NCBI RefSeq assembly: GCF_009754945.1
Contig: NZ_WPIN01000003.1
Span: forward strand, 620,001 to 684,000
DNA length: 64,000 bases
Direction of reading: 5' to 3'
Origin: Spirosoma arboris
GTDB lineage: Bacteria > Bacteroidota > Bacteroidia > Cytophagales > Spirosomataceae
Position numbers and translations under genes: made by a program
Shown: piece by piece, positions 18,112 to 25,663 of the stretch
Layout of the letters: the number at the start of each line of letters is the position of its first letter
How positions within the stretch are numbered: the first letter of the stretch is position 1
Notes under the pieces: model-generated
What the model saw: the letters and a program-made list of their open reading frames with translations, nothing else
Databases searched by the model: none
What the model was told of the DNA's origin: nothing

Positions 18112-19815
18112 ATGAAAACTGTAAAACACTTACTTACCATGCTGCTCCTGCTGTCGGGCCTGGCAGCGGTTATTGTCGCCTGTAAAAAAAATCCGGATGA
18201 GCCTACACCAGTTATAAAGCCCACCCCCAAGACAACGATAGCTAGTGTCGATCCGGCCACGGCTCCGGTTGGAAGCACTATTGCCATTACCGGAACGAAC
18301 TTCAGCACAGATCCTGGTAGTAATACGATTACTATTGGTGGTGTAACAGCTACTGTAGTTTCGGCTACTGATACGCGCCTTGTCGTTGTAGTACCTGCTG
18401 GCGCGACAAGCGGCCCTGTCTCGGTAACTGCCGGTGGACAAACGGCGCAGGCTCCGGGTACATTTACGGTTTCTTTGCCTGCTGTTAAACCGGTGAAAGA
18501 AGTATCGGGAACCACCTTTGCTAATTTGAACTGGAAAAAGGACACTATTTATTTACTACGAGGTTTGGTATACATTCCGGCTAACTATACGCTGACCATT
18601 GAGGCAGGAACAATTATTAAAGGAGCTGGCCCAGAACGAGACCCTACCAGTACTAATCATGCAGGAGCCCTAATCATTGAAAAGAGGGGTAAACTAATAG
18701 CCCAGGGAACAGCGACACAGCCCATTGTATTTACCTCAGCCAAGGCTGTTGGCCAACGCAATTACGGTGATTGGGGTGGCCTTGTCCTGATTGGTAAAGC
18801 CCCTGTTAACCAGCTTGGCACAACGCTTTATCCAAATGGTATTCGAGGAACAGTTGAAACCTATGGTGAGCCGTTGGATAACTCCGGTACCCTGCAATAC
18901 GTTCGGATCGAATATGCAGGTGCCGTACAGCCAACTACGCCCGTAACCAGACTTAGTGGGTTGTCTTTATATGGAGTTGGATCAGGTACCGTTATCGACC
19001 ATATTCAGGTCTCATACAGTGGCAGCGATGGCTTTTCGTGGTTTGGAGGTTCGGCAAATCTGAAAAATCTGTTTTCTTACCGCAGTTTCGATGACGACTG
19101 GAGTGTTGACTGGGGTTATGTAGGCAATGTACAGTTTGGCGTCGCACTTCGTGATCCAGATGTGGCCGACCAGTCTGGGTCAAACGGGTTTGAGGTAGAA
19201 AATTTCACACCAACAGAAACCGCTGATGTTACCGCTGTTGTGCTAGTTAATGGGCTGACCCAAAACGCACCTGTTTTTGCTAACGTGAGTAATTTCGCGT
19301 TTAACACGACACCTACAGCGAATAATACAGCAAAAGGAACGGGGGGCTACCAATCAGGTATATATCTGCGCAGAAACAGTGCCATTAGTATTTACAACTC
19401 CATAGTGTATGGATACCCGGTTGGATTAACGCTGGATGGTTCCGGGGCAGGCCTGACGAGCGGCACCATTGATTTAAAAGGAGTTGTAGTGGCTAACGTA
19501 TTAACGCCTGTGGTAGGGGTGGGTGGAATTTCTGCCGACCAGGCTACAGCTTATTTCACGGTAGCTGGACGAAGTAACCAGATTGTTCAGACATCAGACA
19601 TGGCATCGCTATTGCTAAATGGGGCTAATTTCAGTCTAACTGCTCCTAATTTCTTACCCCAAGTTCTTTCCCCATTATTGGGATCTGGAACAACAGGTGG
19701 AAAATTAACCAATTCATTCTTCACCCAAGTAGCCTACCGGGGCGCGTTTGGCTCTGACAACTGGACCTCAGGCTGGATAAACATCGATCCTCAGAACAAG
19801 GATTACGACCGGTAA
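18112..19815 (+). CDS. IPT/TIG-domain beta-helix lipoprotein, last gene of the operon
   Basis: The 567-residue product has a signal peptide with a good lipobox (VIVAC, cysteine near residue 24) and a Pro/Thr-rich linker. One IPT/TIG immunoglobulin-like domain covers about residues 43-120 (PATAPVGSTIAITGTNFS ... GPVSVTAGGQ). After that comes a long beta-rich region with parallel-helix features (IPANYTLTIEAGTIIKG, GALIIEKRGKLIAQGTATQPIVFTS, LQYVRIEYAGA). This build is common in Bacteroidota surface lipoproteins that hold or process glycan. Placed last in the polysaccharide operon, it may anchor the polymer to the outer membrane or help secretion. That is inference, and no catalytic motif is evident. 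Confidence 0.85.
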   Translation: MKTVKHLLTMLLLLSGLAAVIVACKKNPDEPTPVIKPTPKTTIASVDPATAPVGSTIAITGTNFSTDPGSNTITIGGVTATVVSATDTRLVVVVPAGATSGPVSVTAGGQTAQAPGTFTVSLPAVKPVKEVSGTTFANLNWKKDTIYLLRGLVYIPANYTLTIEAGTIIKGAGPERDPTSTNHAGALIIEKRGKLIAQGTATQPIVFTSAKAVGQRNYGDWGGLVLIGKAPVNQLGTTLYPNGIRGTVETYGEPLDNSGTLQYVRIEYAGAVQPTTPVTRLSGLSLYGVGSGTVIDHIQVSYSGSDGFSWFGGSANLKNLFSYRSFDDDWSVDWGYVGNVQFGVALRDPDVADQSGSNGFEVENFTPTETADVTAVVLVNGLTQNAPVFANVSNFAFNTTPTANNTAKGTGGYQSGIYLRRNSAISIYNSIVYGYPVGLTLDGSGAGLTSGTIDLKGVVVANVLTPVVGVGGISADQATAYFTVAGRSNQIVQTSDMASLLLNGANFSLTAPNFLPQVLSPLLGSGTTGGKLTNSFFTQVAYRGAFGSDNWTSGWINIDPQNKDYDR

Positions 19816-19935
19816 ACAAACCCAAGTTGTTATAAAGTCAACTCTCTATGGGTGAATTCTGGCTAGAGTATACGTTTTATTACTTATCAGTTTAAAAATC
19901 GAGGAAATAAGTGTATGCAATAAAGGTGATTTAGG

Positions 19936-19964
19936 TCAAGTCGCCCCATCTTGGGACGACTTGA
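19936..19964. terminator. 13-bp hairpin with one mismatch
   Basis: The arms TCAAGTCGCCCCA (19936-19948) and TGGGACGACTTGA (19952-19964) pair with one C-A mismatch around a 3-base loop, about 120 bases after the operon's last stop. It is the first of two stem-loops in the gap 19816-20166. No ORF is seen in that gap. Confidence 0.5.
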
Positions 19965-19990
19965 TTTGTGAAAGGATAACACCACAAATA

Positions 19991-20040
19991 CTCTTCCCAG
20001 TTAGGTTCTAGAGTGCTCGCTAGAATCTAACTGGGAAGAG
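19991..20040. terminator. 20-bp stem hairpin between converging genes
   Basis: The arms at 19991-20010 and 20021-20040 pair over 20 positions with one G-T wobble, around a 10-base loop, and are followed by TTCTTATATT. It sits between the end of the plus-strand exopolysaccharide operon and the end of the minus-strand glycosyltransferase at 20167, so it can end transcription from both sides. Confidence 0.75.
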
Positions 20041-20166
20041 TTCTTATATTGCCATTGGGCCTAAATCAGCTGATTTTAGAAAATCTATTAAATCGAGGAA
20101 AAGGCTTAACAAATCGTTCCTGTACCCCTCAACAAGTGCCAAGAATCGTAAGCCAATAAAGTTAGA

Positions 20167-21336
20167 TCATCCCATTGCGTGGCTGGAGTGAATGATTGAG
20201 GAGGCAGGTTTTCCAGTGGTTTGCTCATAAAAAGCAAACAATTTCTTCAGATTAACCCGATGATTGAATCTTTGGTTGCCAAAAATGGATTGCTCTTCTG
20301 TCAACTGGGCGCGATTTTCTGAGTTGAAATAGTAAATTACCTCATCTGTTAGCGTACCAACATCAGTACCGCGTAATAGCCCAAAAGCATCAGGCAACAT
20401 TTCTGGAATCCCGCCAACAGGAAGTGCCAGAACTGGTGTTTTTACGGCTAACGCTTCAATGATAGAATACGGACAATTGTCGTTTAGTGATGTATGGACA
20501 TATAGATCGGATTGTGCTACTAACTGCCAGGGAGCTGGGTACTGCCCATAAAAATGCACCTGTTTCGAAAGGCCCAGCGATGCAGCTAATTGCTCATACT
20601 CGGTACGCTTCGGTCCATCGCCGATGAGCCAGATCGTAAAATTGGAAATACCTCTCTTACAAAGTTCGTGTCCAATCTGAAGCAGTAATTTCTGATTTTT
20701 TCGTTCGTCGATGTAGCCCACATTGCTAATCCGAAACTGGTCGGATGGGAGTCTAGTCAATTGGGAAGCAGTGGCTTTTAGGTTAACCGCATTGTAGAGA
20801 ATTAGCTTGTTAATAGTAGCTGGTAAGTGATGTTTCGATTTTGTATAAGCGTACTCTGAGCTGAATACATAGTTTTTTATGTTTGATAATAGATATTTAT
20901 ACCAGCTTGTAAGACGAGCTGTGGCCCAGGATTTTAGTGAAAACCGAAGGACTAATTCCGTTACGGGATCATCGTTGAAATGGCAACTAAGAATTACTGG
21001 CACTTGTCTGTCAAGAGCCAGCCAGGCAGCCACTCCCGAACGGGCATCCTGAGCATGGATAAGATCAAAGTTGGAGTGGCGAAATTTACGCGTTGATAGA
21101 TATATACCTGTGAAATAGGCAAACTCTTCATAGATAGCCCGGAAAGCCCCTCCCAATGGTTGAACTATACGTTTCAACAGGCCTAGACCTTTACGCCAGA
21201 TAACAGGTGTATGCGACGAATCTACAATCTGTACACCCATACCAGCCTCTGTCAGATCATTGGCTAATGTTTGATAAGAGGTAACCACACCTGAAGGTGA
21301 TGATGATACTAGGTAAGTTGCAATTAATACATTCAT
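20167..21336 (-). CDS. Family 4 glycosyltransferase, convergent with the operon
   Basis: The 389-residue GT-B enzyme has an N-terminal loop (LVSSSPSGVVTSYQTLA), FDLIHAQDARSG at about residue 90 and VGYIDERKNQKLLL at about 205. The retaining donor motif is in NDNCPYSIIEALAVKTPVLA, followed by GGIPEML. It is transcribed towards the exopolysaccharide operon and ends 127 bp from the shared terminator, so it is controlled separately. The 525 bp upstream of its start hold a MITE-like repeat (21464-21600) and a TATCTTTG box on the minus strand at 21671-21664, which could be part of its original promoter. Confidence 0.85.
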   Translation of the reverse strand: MNVLIATYLVSSSPSGVVTSYQTLANDLTEAGMGVQIVDSSHTPVIWRKGLGLLKRIVQPLGGAFRAIYEEFAYFTGIYLSTRKFRHSNFDLIHAQDARSGVAAWLALDRQVPVILSCHFNDDPVTELVLRFSLKSWATARLTSWYKYLLSNIKNYVFSSEYAYTKSKHHLPATINKLILYNAVNLKATASQLTRLPSDQFRISNVGYIDERKNQKLLLQIGHELCKRGISNFTIWLIGDGPKRTEYEQLAASLGLSKQVHFYGQYPAPWQLVAQSDLYVHTSLNDNCPYSIIEALAVKTPVLALPVGGIPEMLPDAFGLLRGTDVGTLTDEVIYYFNSENRAQLTEEQSIFGNQRFNHRVNLKKLFAFYEQTTGKPASSIIHSSHAMG

Positions 21337-21463
21337 TCGGGTGCTTATTTGTTGACCAATAGGTATTGTTGAATCGAGTAGATTATAATTAATGGCAGAT
21401 TCGGGTGATCTATATAGCTGAACTCATAACTAAAGGGCGTCAGTTTAATAATCTTGATTGGTA

Positions 21464-21600
21464 AGAGGCTGTCTAAAAATCAGGTTTTTAGTTTGATTAA
21501 CCTATCCCCAACCTTTGAAGAGGGCTTATTTCCACGATGAACTAAGCCAGGGGATTGGGGGTAAAACTGAGATTGTTTTTAACAAATTTAGACAGCCTCT
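21464..21600. mobile_element. MITE-like element, 137 bp with 14-bp terminal inverted repeats
   Basis: The left end AGAGGCTGTCTAAA (21464-21477) and right end TTTAGACAGCCTCT (21587-21600) are perfect inverted repeats. The 109-bp core has no ORF. Ends of the GAGGCTGTCTAAA type are common on DDE insertion sequences in this phylum, so this is probably a non-autonomous derivative. I see no convincing target duplication. It lies between the minus-strand glycosyltransferase and a possible promoter for it. Confidence 0.75.
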
Positions 21601-21861
21601 CAGTTTCATGCATTATCTCCATTAAAAATGGGCTTTAATAAGAAACCCGTTGAGAAGATATAACAAAGATAACACTTAGAAAAAATCCGTTTTAAGGACT
21701 TTAGACATTTAGCAGTATAAGTAATTGCTTTTAAGCCAGTAATAGCGTCAAAATTATCAGTCAAGACCTAATCTGATATAACATTAAGCATGACTTAGCT
21801 CTCACTGGACCTGCTCCCTTTAACTGGACATTAAGTTAAGCATGATCTAACTTAGTGAACT
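21601..21861. other. Intergenic with IS-end-like sequences
   Basis: No gene is seen. The stretch 21778-21850 has repeated blocks of the kind ACATTAAGCATGA and TTAACTGGACAT, which look like the outer end of the IS3-family element that starts here. The same block recurs at 63800-63830. Confidence 0.5.
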
Positions 21862-22146
21862 ATGAAAACTAGGAGGCAGTACGACGACGAATTTAAACGA
21901 ATGGCGGTGGAGTTGGTGGATGCCAAAGTCTCTCTAAAAGTGACCGCGCAAGAATTGGGCATAACCCCACAAATTCTAACCCGATGGCGCCGAGAACGAG
22001 GAGTTGCTCAAGGCACCCCAACCGTTAGCCGGGCTCAAGTGAGCCAAGAGCAGCAAGAAATCTTACGTCTAAAAAAGGACCTTAAGCAGGCTGAATTAGA
22101 ACGCGAGATACTAAAATCAGTATACAGCGCGTACGCTGTTGAATGA
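21862..22146 (+). pseudogene. IS3-family transposase OrfA, 3' end displaced by insertion
   Basis: The 94-residue reading frame starts MKTRRQYDDEFKRMAVELV with the HTH that binds IS ends (TAQELGITPQILTRWRRE), then a leucine-zipper-like helix (LRLKKDLKQAELEREILK). True OrfA sequence stops at codon SV (about 22121), and the last eight residues are read out of the IS110 left end. The missing OrfA tail (VQKKAVGIFSRSDRKFLDL) is found in frame at 23759-23820 on the other side of the insertion. Confidence 0.85.
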
Positions 22147-22382
22147 CCTTTACAACTTAAGTTCCGGCAAGAAACCCTACCTTTGGTCGACTTCCTGAAC
22201 CAAGCCTCCCGCTTTTACTGGTATCTAACGGAGTCCTTCCTAAAATCTGGGCTGGAGCGCATGATGCCTTTCCTTCTTGGAAAGCATTTGACGAATGCAT
22301 TGGTGATCGCTTCGGCGAATCCCGTACAGAAAACTCTTACTCTCTCGGTGCGCTCCCTGAAGTCATTAACCGTCAATGTCCA
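22140..22382 (+). ncRNA. Candidate IS110 bridge RNA region (left-end non-coding)
   Basis: IS110-group elements are known to encode a structured bridge RNA in the non-coding end upstream of the recombinase. It pairs with both donor and target DNA. Here this region has no coding capacity of its own and holds several stem-loops, such as CTTTCC/GGAAAG (22268-22273 with 22279-22284) and GCATT/AATGC (22284-22288 with 22294-22298). The exact ends and the guide loops were not determined. Confidence 0.5.
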
Positions 22383-23750
22383 ATGGAAAGCAACCAAGCC
22401 TCGTTTAAGATCATTCATCCCCGTGCCGCTGGCATCGATGTGGGCTCACGGAGTCATCTAGTGGCCATCGATCAGAACAAAGACAACGTTCGAGAATTTG
22501 GCGTCTATACCAAAGACCATCAGCAACTCATTGACCATTTGCACTTGCATAACATTACGACCATTGCGATGGAAAGTACCGGCAGTTATTGGCAAACGCT
22601 GTTTAATGCCCTTCAGCAGGCAGGTTTTGAGGTGCTGCTAGTAGGTGGTAACCAAACTAAAAATGTAAAGGGACGTAAGACGGATGTGATTGCTTGCATC
22701 TGGATTCAGAAGCTGCACTCGCTTGGCTTATTATCGGGAAGTTTGTTGCTGAGTGATACCTTTCAACAGCTATGTACTTACTATTATCATCGGCTGCATC
22801 TGGTTCAGCAGTCGGCTCGTTACTCGAATAAGATGCAAAAGGCACTACGGCTGATGAATATCCGACTGGATGTAGTGCTCAATGATATCACCGGTCAATC
22901 CGGTATGGCTGTCATTGAGGCTATTTTGGCTGGCCACCGCGAAGCCGACCAGTTAGTGTTGCTGGTCAGTGACCGGGTTAAAAAATTACGTCAGGAGATT
23001 GCCAATGCCCTACAAGGCTGGTGGCGGGAGGAGTTGCTCTTCGAGCTACAGGCTTCTTTAGATTTTTATCGACTTTACGAAGGTAAGATCAAAGAATGTG
23101 ACCAGATCATTGGAATGTTTCTGATCAAGTACGCCCCACCCGTTGAGATAACGGTGGATGAAAAGAAGCAATTGAAAGCCCACCGCAAGCGAGCCGATAA
23201 ACATGCACCCAGTTTTAATCTATCACATCTGGCTTACCAATACTTCCAAACCGATTTATTTGCCGTATCGGGCATCAGTTATAACACGGTGCTTTGCTTG
23301 TTGACTAGTCTGGGGCATGACATCCATAAATTTCCGAATGCCAAAAGTTTTGCCTGCTGGCTGGGCCTGGTCCCCAATAATAAGGTTAGTGGCGGCAAAG
23401 TCATTAGTAACCGTAGGCCTTCAGGTCGCAGTTATATCGCCAAAGCGTTGCGACATGCGGCCAATTCTATTGGGAACCAGAAAGATCATGAGCTAACCCC
23501 TTTCTTTAAGCGGATCGCTTTTAAGAAAGGGCGGGTTGCCGCCATTATTGCTACTGCCCGTAAACTGGCGGTTATTATCTGGAACATGATCACGAAAGTC
23601 GAAGCTTATCATAAGGAGCGAGTGGAAATGAACCAAGAAAAGCAGCGGACGATGAAACTGAAGCATCTGGATAAGAAGCTTCACGCTCTTCAACTGACGA
23701 AAGAGGAATTAGCAAGGCTATTCGTAAAGCACTCGTTGTCAGTAGGGTAG
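22383..23750 (+). CDS. IS110-family transposase (DEDD recombinase)
   Basis: The 455-residue protein has the N-terminal RuvC-like DEDD domain (AAGIDVGSRSHLVAID, the METTG-like MESTGSYW and GRKTDVIACIWIQKL). A coiled-coil middle comes next, then a C-terminal IS116/IS110/IS902 domain with the conserved serine region (VSGISYNTVLCLLTSLG ... FACWLGLVPNNKVSGGK ... GRSYIAKALRHAANS). It recombines DNA without a classical DDE chemistry, guided by a bridge RNA. It is somewhat longer than many IS110 proteins because of an extended Lys-rich C-terminal helix. The frame is open and complete from ATG 22383, so it is probably functional. Confidence 0.92.
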   Translation: MESNQASFKIIHPRAAGIDVGSRSHLVAIDQNKDNVREFGVYTKDHQQLIDHLHLHNITTIAMESTGSYWQTLFNALQQAGFEVLLVGGNQTKNVKGRKTDVIACIWIQKLHSLGLLSGSLLLSDTFQQLCTYYYHRLHLVQQSARYSNKMQKALRLMNIRLDVVLNDITGQSGMAVIEAILAGHREADQLVLLVSDRVKKLRQEIANALQGWWREELLFELQASLDFYRLYEGKIKECDQIIGMFLIKYAPPVEITVDEKKQLKAHRKRADKHAPSFNLSHLAYQYFQTDLFAVSGISYNTVLCLLTSLGHDIHKFPNAKSFACWLGLVPNNKVSGGKVISNRRPSGRSYIAKALRHAANSIGNQKDHELTPFFKRIAFKKGRVAAIIATARKLAVIIWNMITKVEAYHKERVEMNQEKQRTMKLKHLDKKLHALQLTKEELARLFVKHSLSVG

Positions 23751-23757
23751 AAATCAG

Positions 23758-24381
23758 TTGTACAGAAAAAGGCGGTTGGCATCTTCTCCAGGAGCGACAG
23801 GAAATTTTTGGATTTATAAAGGCTCACCAAGCCCAGTTTCTGTTGAGACGATGTGTAAAGTACTACAAGTAAGCCGCAGTAACTATTATTTTTGGTTAGC
23901 CCAACGGCCCACCAAAAGAACAACAGAGAATGATACTATTCTGGCAATGATAAGTGATTCATTTACAGCTAGTGAAAAGCGTTATGGTAGTCCAAAAATC
24001 ACGCAGGACCTCAGGGCACAAGGCGTAACCGTATCCCGCCCCCGAGTAGCCAGATTGATGAAGCAGGCCAATCTAAAAAGTGTCATTCAGAAGAAATATG
24101 TAGTTACCATCACTGATTCCAAGCACACATACCCAGTGGCCGAAAACCTTTTAAACCGCCAGTTCAATCCTAAAAAGTCGGGGCAAGCATGGGTTTCTGA
24201 TCTGACGTACATTGCCACTGCTGAAGGCTGGCTTTATCTAACCATCATTATGGATCTGCTTAATCGAAAAGTGATCGGTTGGTCGTTAAGTACGTTGATG
24301 AAAGCGGCTGAGACGACCATTCCAGCTTGGCAAATGGCCCTGAAAAACCGGCCTATCGAACGGAATTTGATTTTTCCTTAG
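23758..24381 (+). pseudogene. IS3-family transposase OrfB, C-terminally truncated
   Basis: From about residue 29 the frame reads as an IS3 OrfB: HTH_21-like CKVLQVSRSNYYFWL, then YGSPKITQDLRAQG and the integrase core with the first catalytic Asp (WVSDLTYIATAEGWLYL). It stops at NRPIERNLIFP, exactly where the second catalytic Asp (HSDRG) should follow. The remaining third, with the second Asp and the Glu, is missing. The first 28 codons overlap the OrfA tail in another frame, as expected for programmed frameshifting. The product would be catalytically dead. Confidence 0.88.
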
Positions 24382-24457
24382 TAGCTACACCACTTACTTG
24401 CAAAGGTGTCCAGATAGGCCTTGGAGCTATCCCATTCACCCGGATGCCTTTGGGAGT
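24371..24457 (-). pseudogene. Short-chain dehydrogenase (SDR) internal fragment
   Basis: On the minus strand, 26-29 codons read TPKGIRVNGIAPRPIWTPLQ followed by VSGVATKEK. This matches the late part of classical SDR oxidoreductases, the KGIRVNxVAPGPIWTPL block after the catalytic YxxxK. The N-terminal NAD-binding part and the C-terminus are both absent. Its left edge meets the broken IS3 OrfB. The sequence to the right (to about 24547) is open but not SDR-like. Confidence 0.65.
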
Positions 24458-24553
24458 ATTTCTTCCAAATGGGCGAAAATTTACGGTTTCAAACCGCAAT
24501 GGCGGACCGTGAGGTTTATAGTTGGCACTAAGTAAATGAGCGTTCATGATGAC

Positions 24554-25018
24554 TCAAAATTCATGTCGGACAGGGGGGAGCGTTACGGTTTCCCACCAAT
24601 ACACACGCAACTGAGTAATACAAGTCAGCCAGTCCGCCAACTCAATTGGTTTTGTCAGGTAGGACGAAACGCCGAGTTGATATGCTTCTTCGATGTTGGC
24701 CACCGCTGACGAGTTCGTAAACATCACAACGGGAATGCGACGCAAGGCTGGAGACAGTTCTTTTACTTGTTTGAGTAGCTGCCAGCCAGCAGCCTCCGTC
24801 GGCAGAAAAAGATCCAGCAAAATAAGATGGGGTAGTTCCCCTTCCTGAGTGCGCCATTGCGCTAAGAAGCCTAACGTTTGCTCAAGGGTGGCTGTGCGCT
24901 GAAGCGTTGCCTCCCGAAAACGCAGATTGAAGGCCTCCTGCATGATAATCCATTGATCGTCATTATCCTCAATGATAAGAAGTTTAAGGGATTTTCTGGT
25001 AATCGTGTGGCCTGTCAT
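24554..25018 (-). CDS. Single-domain response regulator
   Basis: The 154-residue CheY-like receiver has the acidic pocket IIEDNDDQW (Asp18-Asp21), phospho-acceptor Asp69 in LILLDLFLP, the switch Thr in VVMFTN and the conserved Lys in YLTKP. There is no output domain. Receivers of this rcp1-like form commonly pair with PAS/phytochrome-type kinases, and the kinase at 25664-30715 is the obvious partner by position. A second receiver lies 170 bp further on (25189), and a related one begins at the left edge of the window. The C-terminal 15 residues are not part of the fold. Confidence 0.92.
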   Translation of the reverse strand: MTGHTITRKSLKLLIIEDNDDQWIIMQEAFNLRFREATLQRTATLEQTLGFLAQWRTQEGELPHLILLDLFLPTEAAGWQLLKQVKELSPALRRIPVVMFTNSSAVANIEEAYQLGVSSYLTKPIELADWLTCITQLRVYWWETVTLPPVRHEF

Positions 25019-25188
25019 GATTTCAGAAAGTTAGTTTGCTCTCGTAACTCGCTACCGCCCAAATTGATGAACTGGAATTGACTGGCTGTGTGGGTAAGTC
25101 ACTTCTAACTAATTTTAGTAATGGCACATAAGAGGACATAATATAATAGGCAGTTGGGGGCTGGATGATCAGCCGCGCAACCGCTGAG

Positions 25189-25632
25189 TTACCCGTCCAG
25201 CCATTGATGACAGAGTTGCTCCAGGGTGTCTTTCAGCTCAACAAGTTCCATTGGTTTGCTCAAGTAGGCATTAGCGCCTAACTGATAAGCCCGTTCGAGT
25301 AATTCGGGCTCAATGCGATGACTCATCAGTACCACCGGTATGGATTGCCAAAGCGGATATTGTTTCAGGCGCTCCAGGGTTTGTAAACCACCCAAGCCCG
25401 GCATATCCATATCCAGCACAATCAATCCGGGCCTCGTCAGGTCGGGTACGATCAGTCCCGCCCCGACTGAACCCGTTGCAAGTTTAGGAACGAGGGGAGC
25501 CTGCTGCTCCACATACGCCAGTAGTTCTTGGCCGTCGACGAAGAAGCGCAAGGCATAGGCAGGCAAAAATAAACTAAATACTTGCTGGACTAAAAACCGG
25601 TAATCAGCAGCATCATCGACCAAATAGAGCAT
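25189..25632 (-). CDS. Single-domain response regulator
   Basis: The 147-residue receiver begins MLYLVDDAADYRFLVQQVF with the acidic pair. Phospho-acceptor Asp is in LIVLDMDMPGLGGLQTL (about residue 74), Ser takes the switch position in VVLMSH, and Lys is in YLSKP. A Pro/Gly-rich insert before beta-3 (about residues 45-65) is longer than usual. Its start lies 31 bp after the stop of the large kinase gene, so the two are probably co-transcribed and this may be its direct phosphate acceptor. Confidence 0.92.
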   Translation of the reverse strand: MLYLVDDAADYRFLVQQVFSLFLPAYALRFFVDGQELLAYVEQQAPLVPKLATGSVGAGLIVPDLTRPGLIVLDMDMPGLGGLQTLERLKQYPLWQSIPVVLMSHRIEPELLERAYQLGANAYLSKPMELVELKDTLEQLCHQWLDG

Positions 25633-25663
25633 GTCGTAGGGAAAAATTAAAGAGGTACCTTCG

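Larger units (their letters stand above)
22122..23758 (+). mobile_element. IS110-family element inserted in the IS3 element
   Basis: The junctions are defined by the interrupted OrfA reading frame. Both sides show AAATCAGT (22114-22121 and 23751-23758). A 6-bp inverted pair ACAGCG/CGCTGT lies at the left end (22124-22139). The transposase has a long non-coding left end of about 260 bp, and its stop codon falls at the right junction. That arrangement is typical of the IS110 group rather than the IS1111 group. The transposase frame is intact, so the element may be active. Confidence 0.85.
21810..24375 (+). mobile_element. IS3-family element, split by an IS110 element and truncated at its 3' end
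   Basis: OrfA (21862) and OrfB (23758) of an IS3-family transposase are separated by a complete IS110-family element. Joining the flanks restores the OrfA reading frame (LEREILKSV then VQKKAVGIFSRSDRKFLDL and a stop). The left end lies at about 21810-21830. The right side breaks off inside OrfB at about 24375, directly before a short-chain dehydrogenase remnant, so the right terminal repeat is gone. The element can no longer transpose by itself. Confidence 0.85.

Noticed and set aside
18105..18545. 146-codon minus-strand frame opposite the IPT/TIG lipoprotein
   Set aside because: It is rich in Val, Thr and Pro by mirror of the Thr/Val-rich lipoprotein codons; the plus-strand gene has signal peptide, domain match and operon position.
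22183..22461. 92-codon frame in the left end of the IS110 element
   Set aside because: It overlaps the transposase start in another frame and lies in the region expected to encode a structured RNA.
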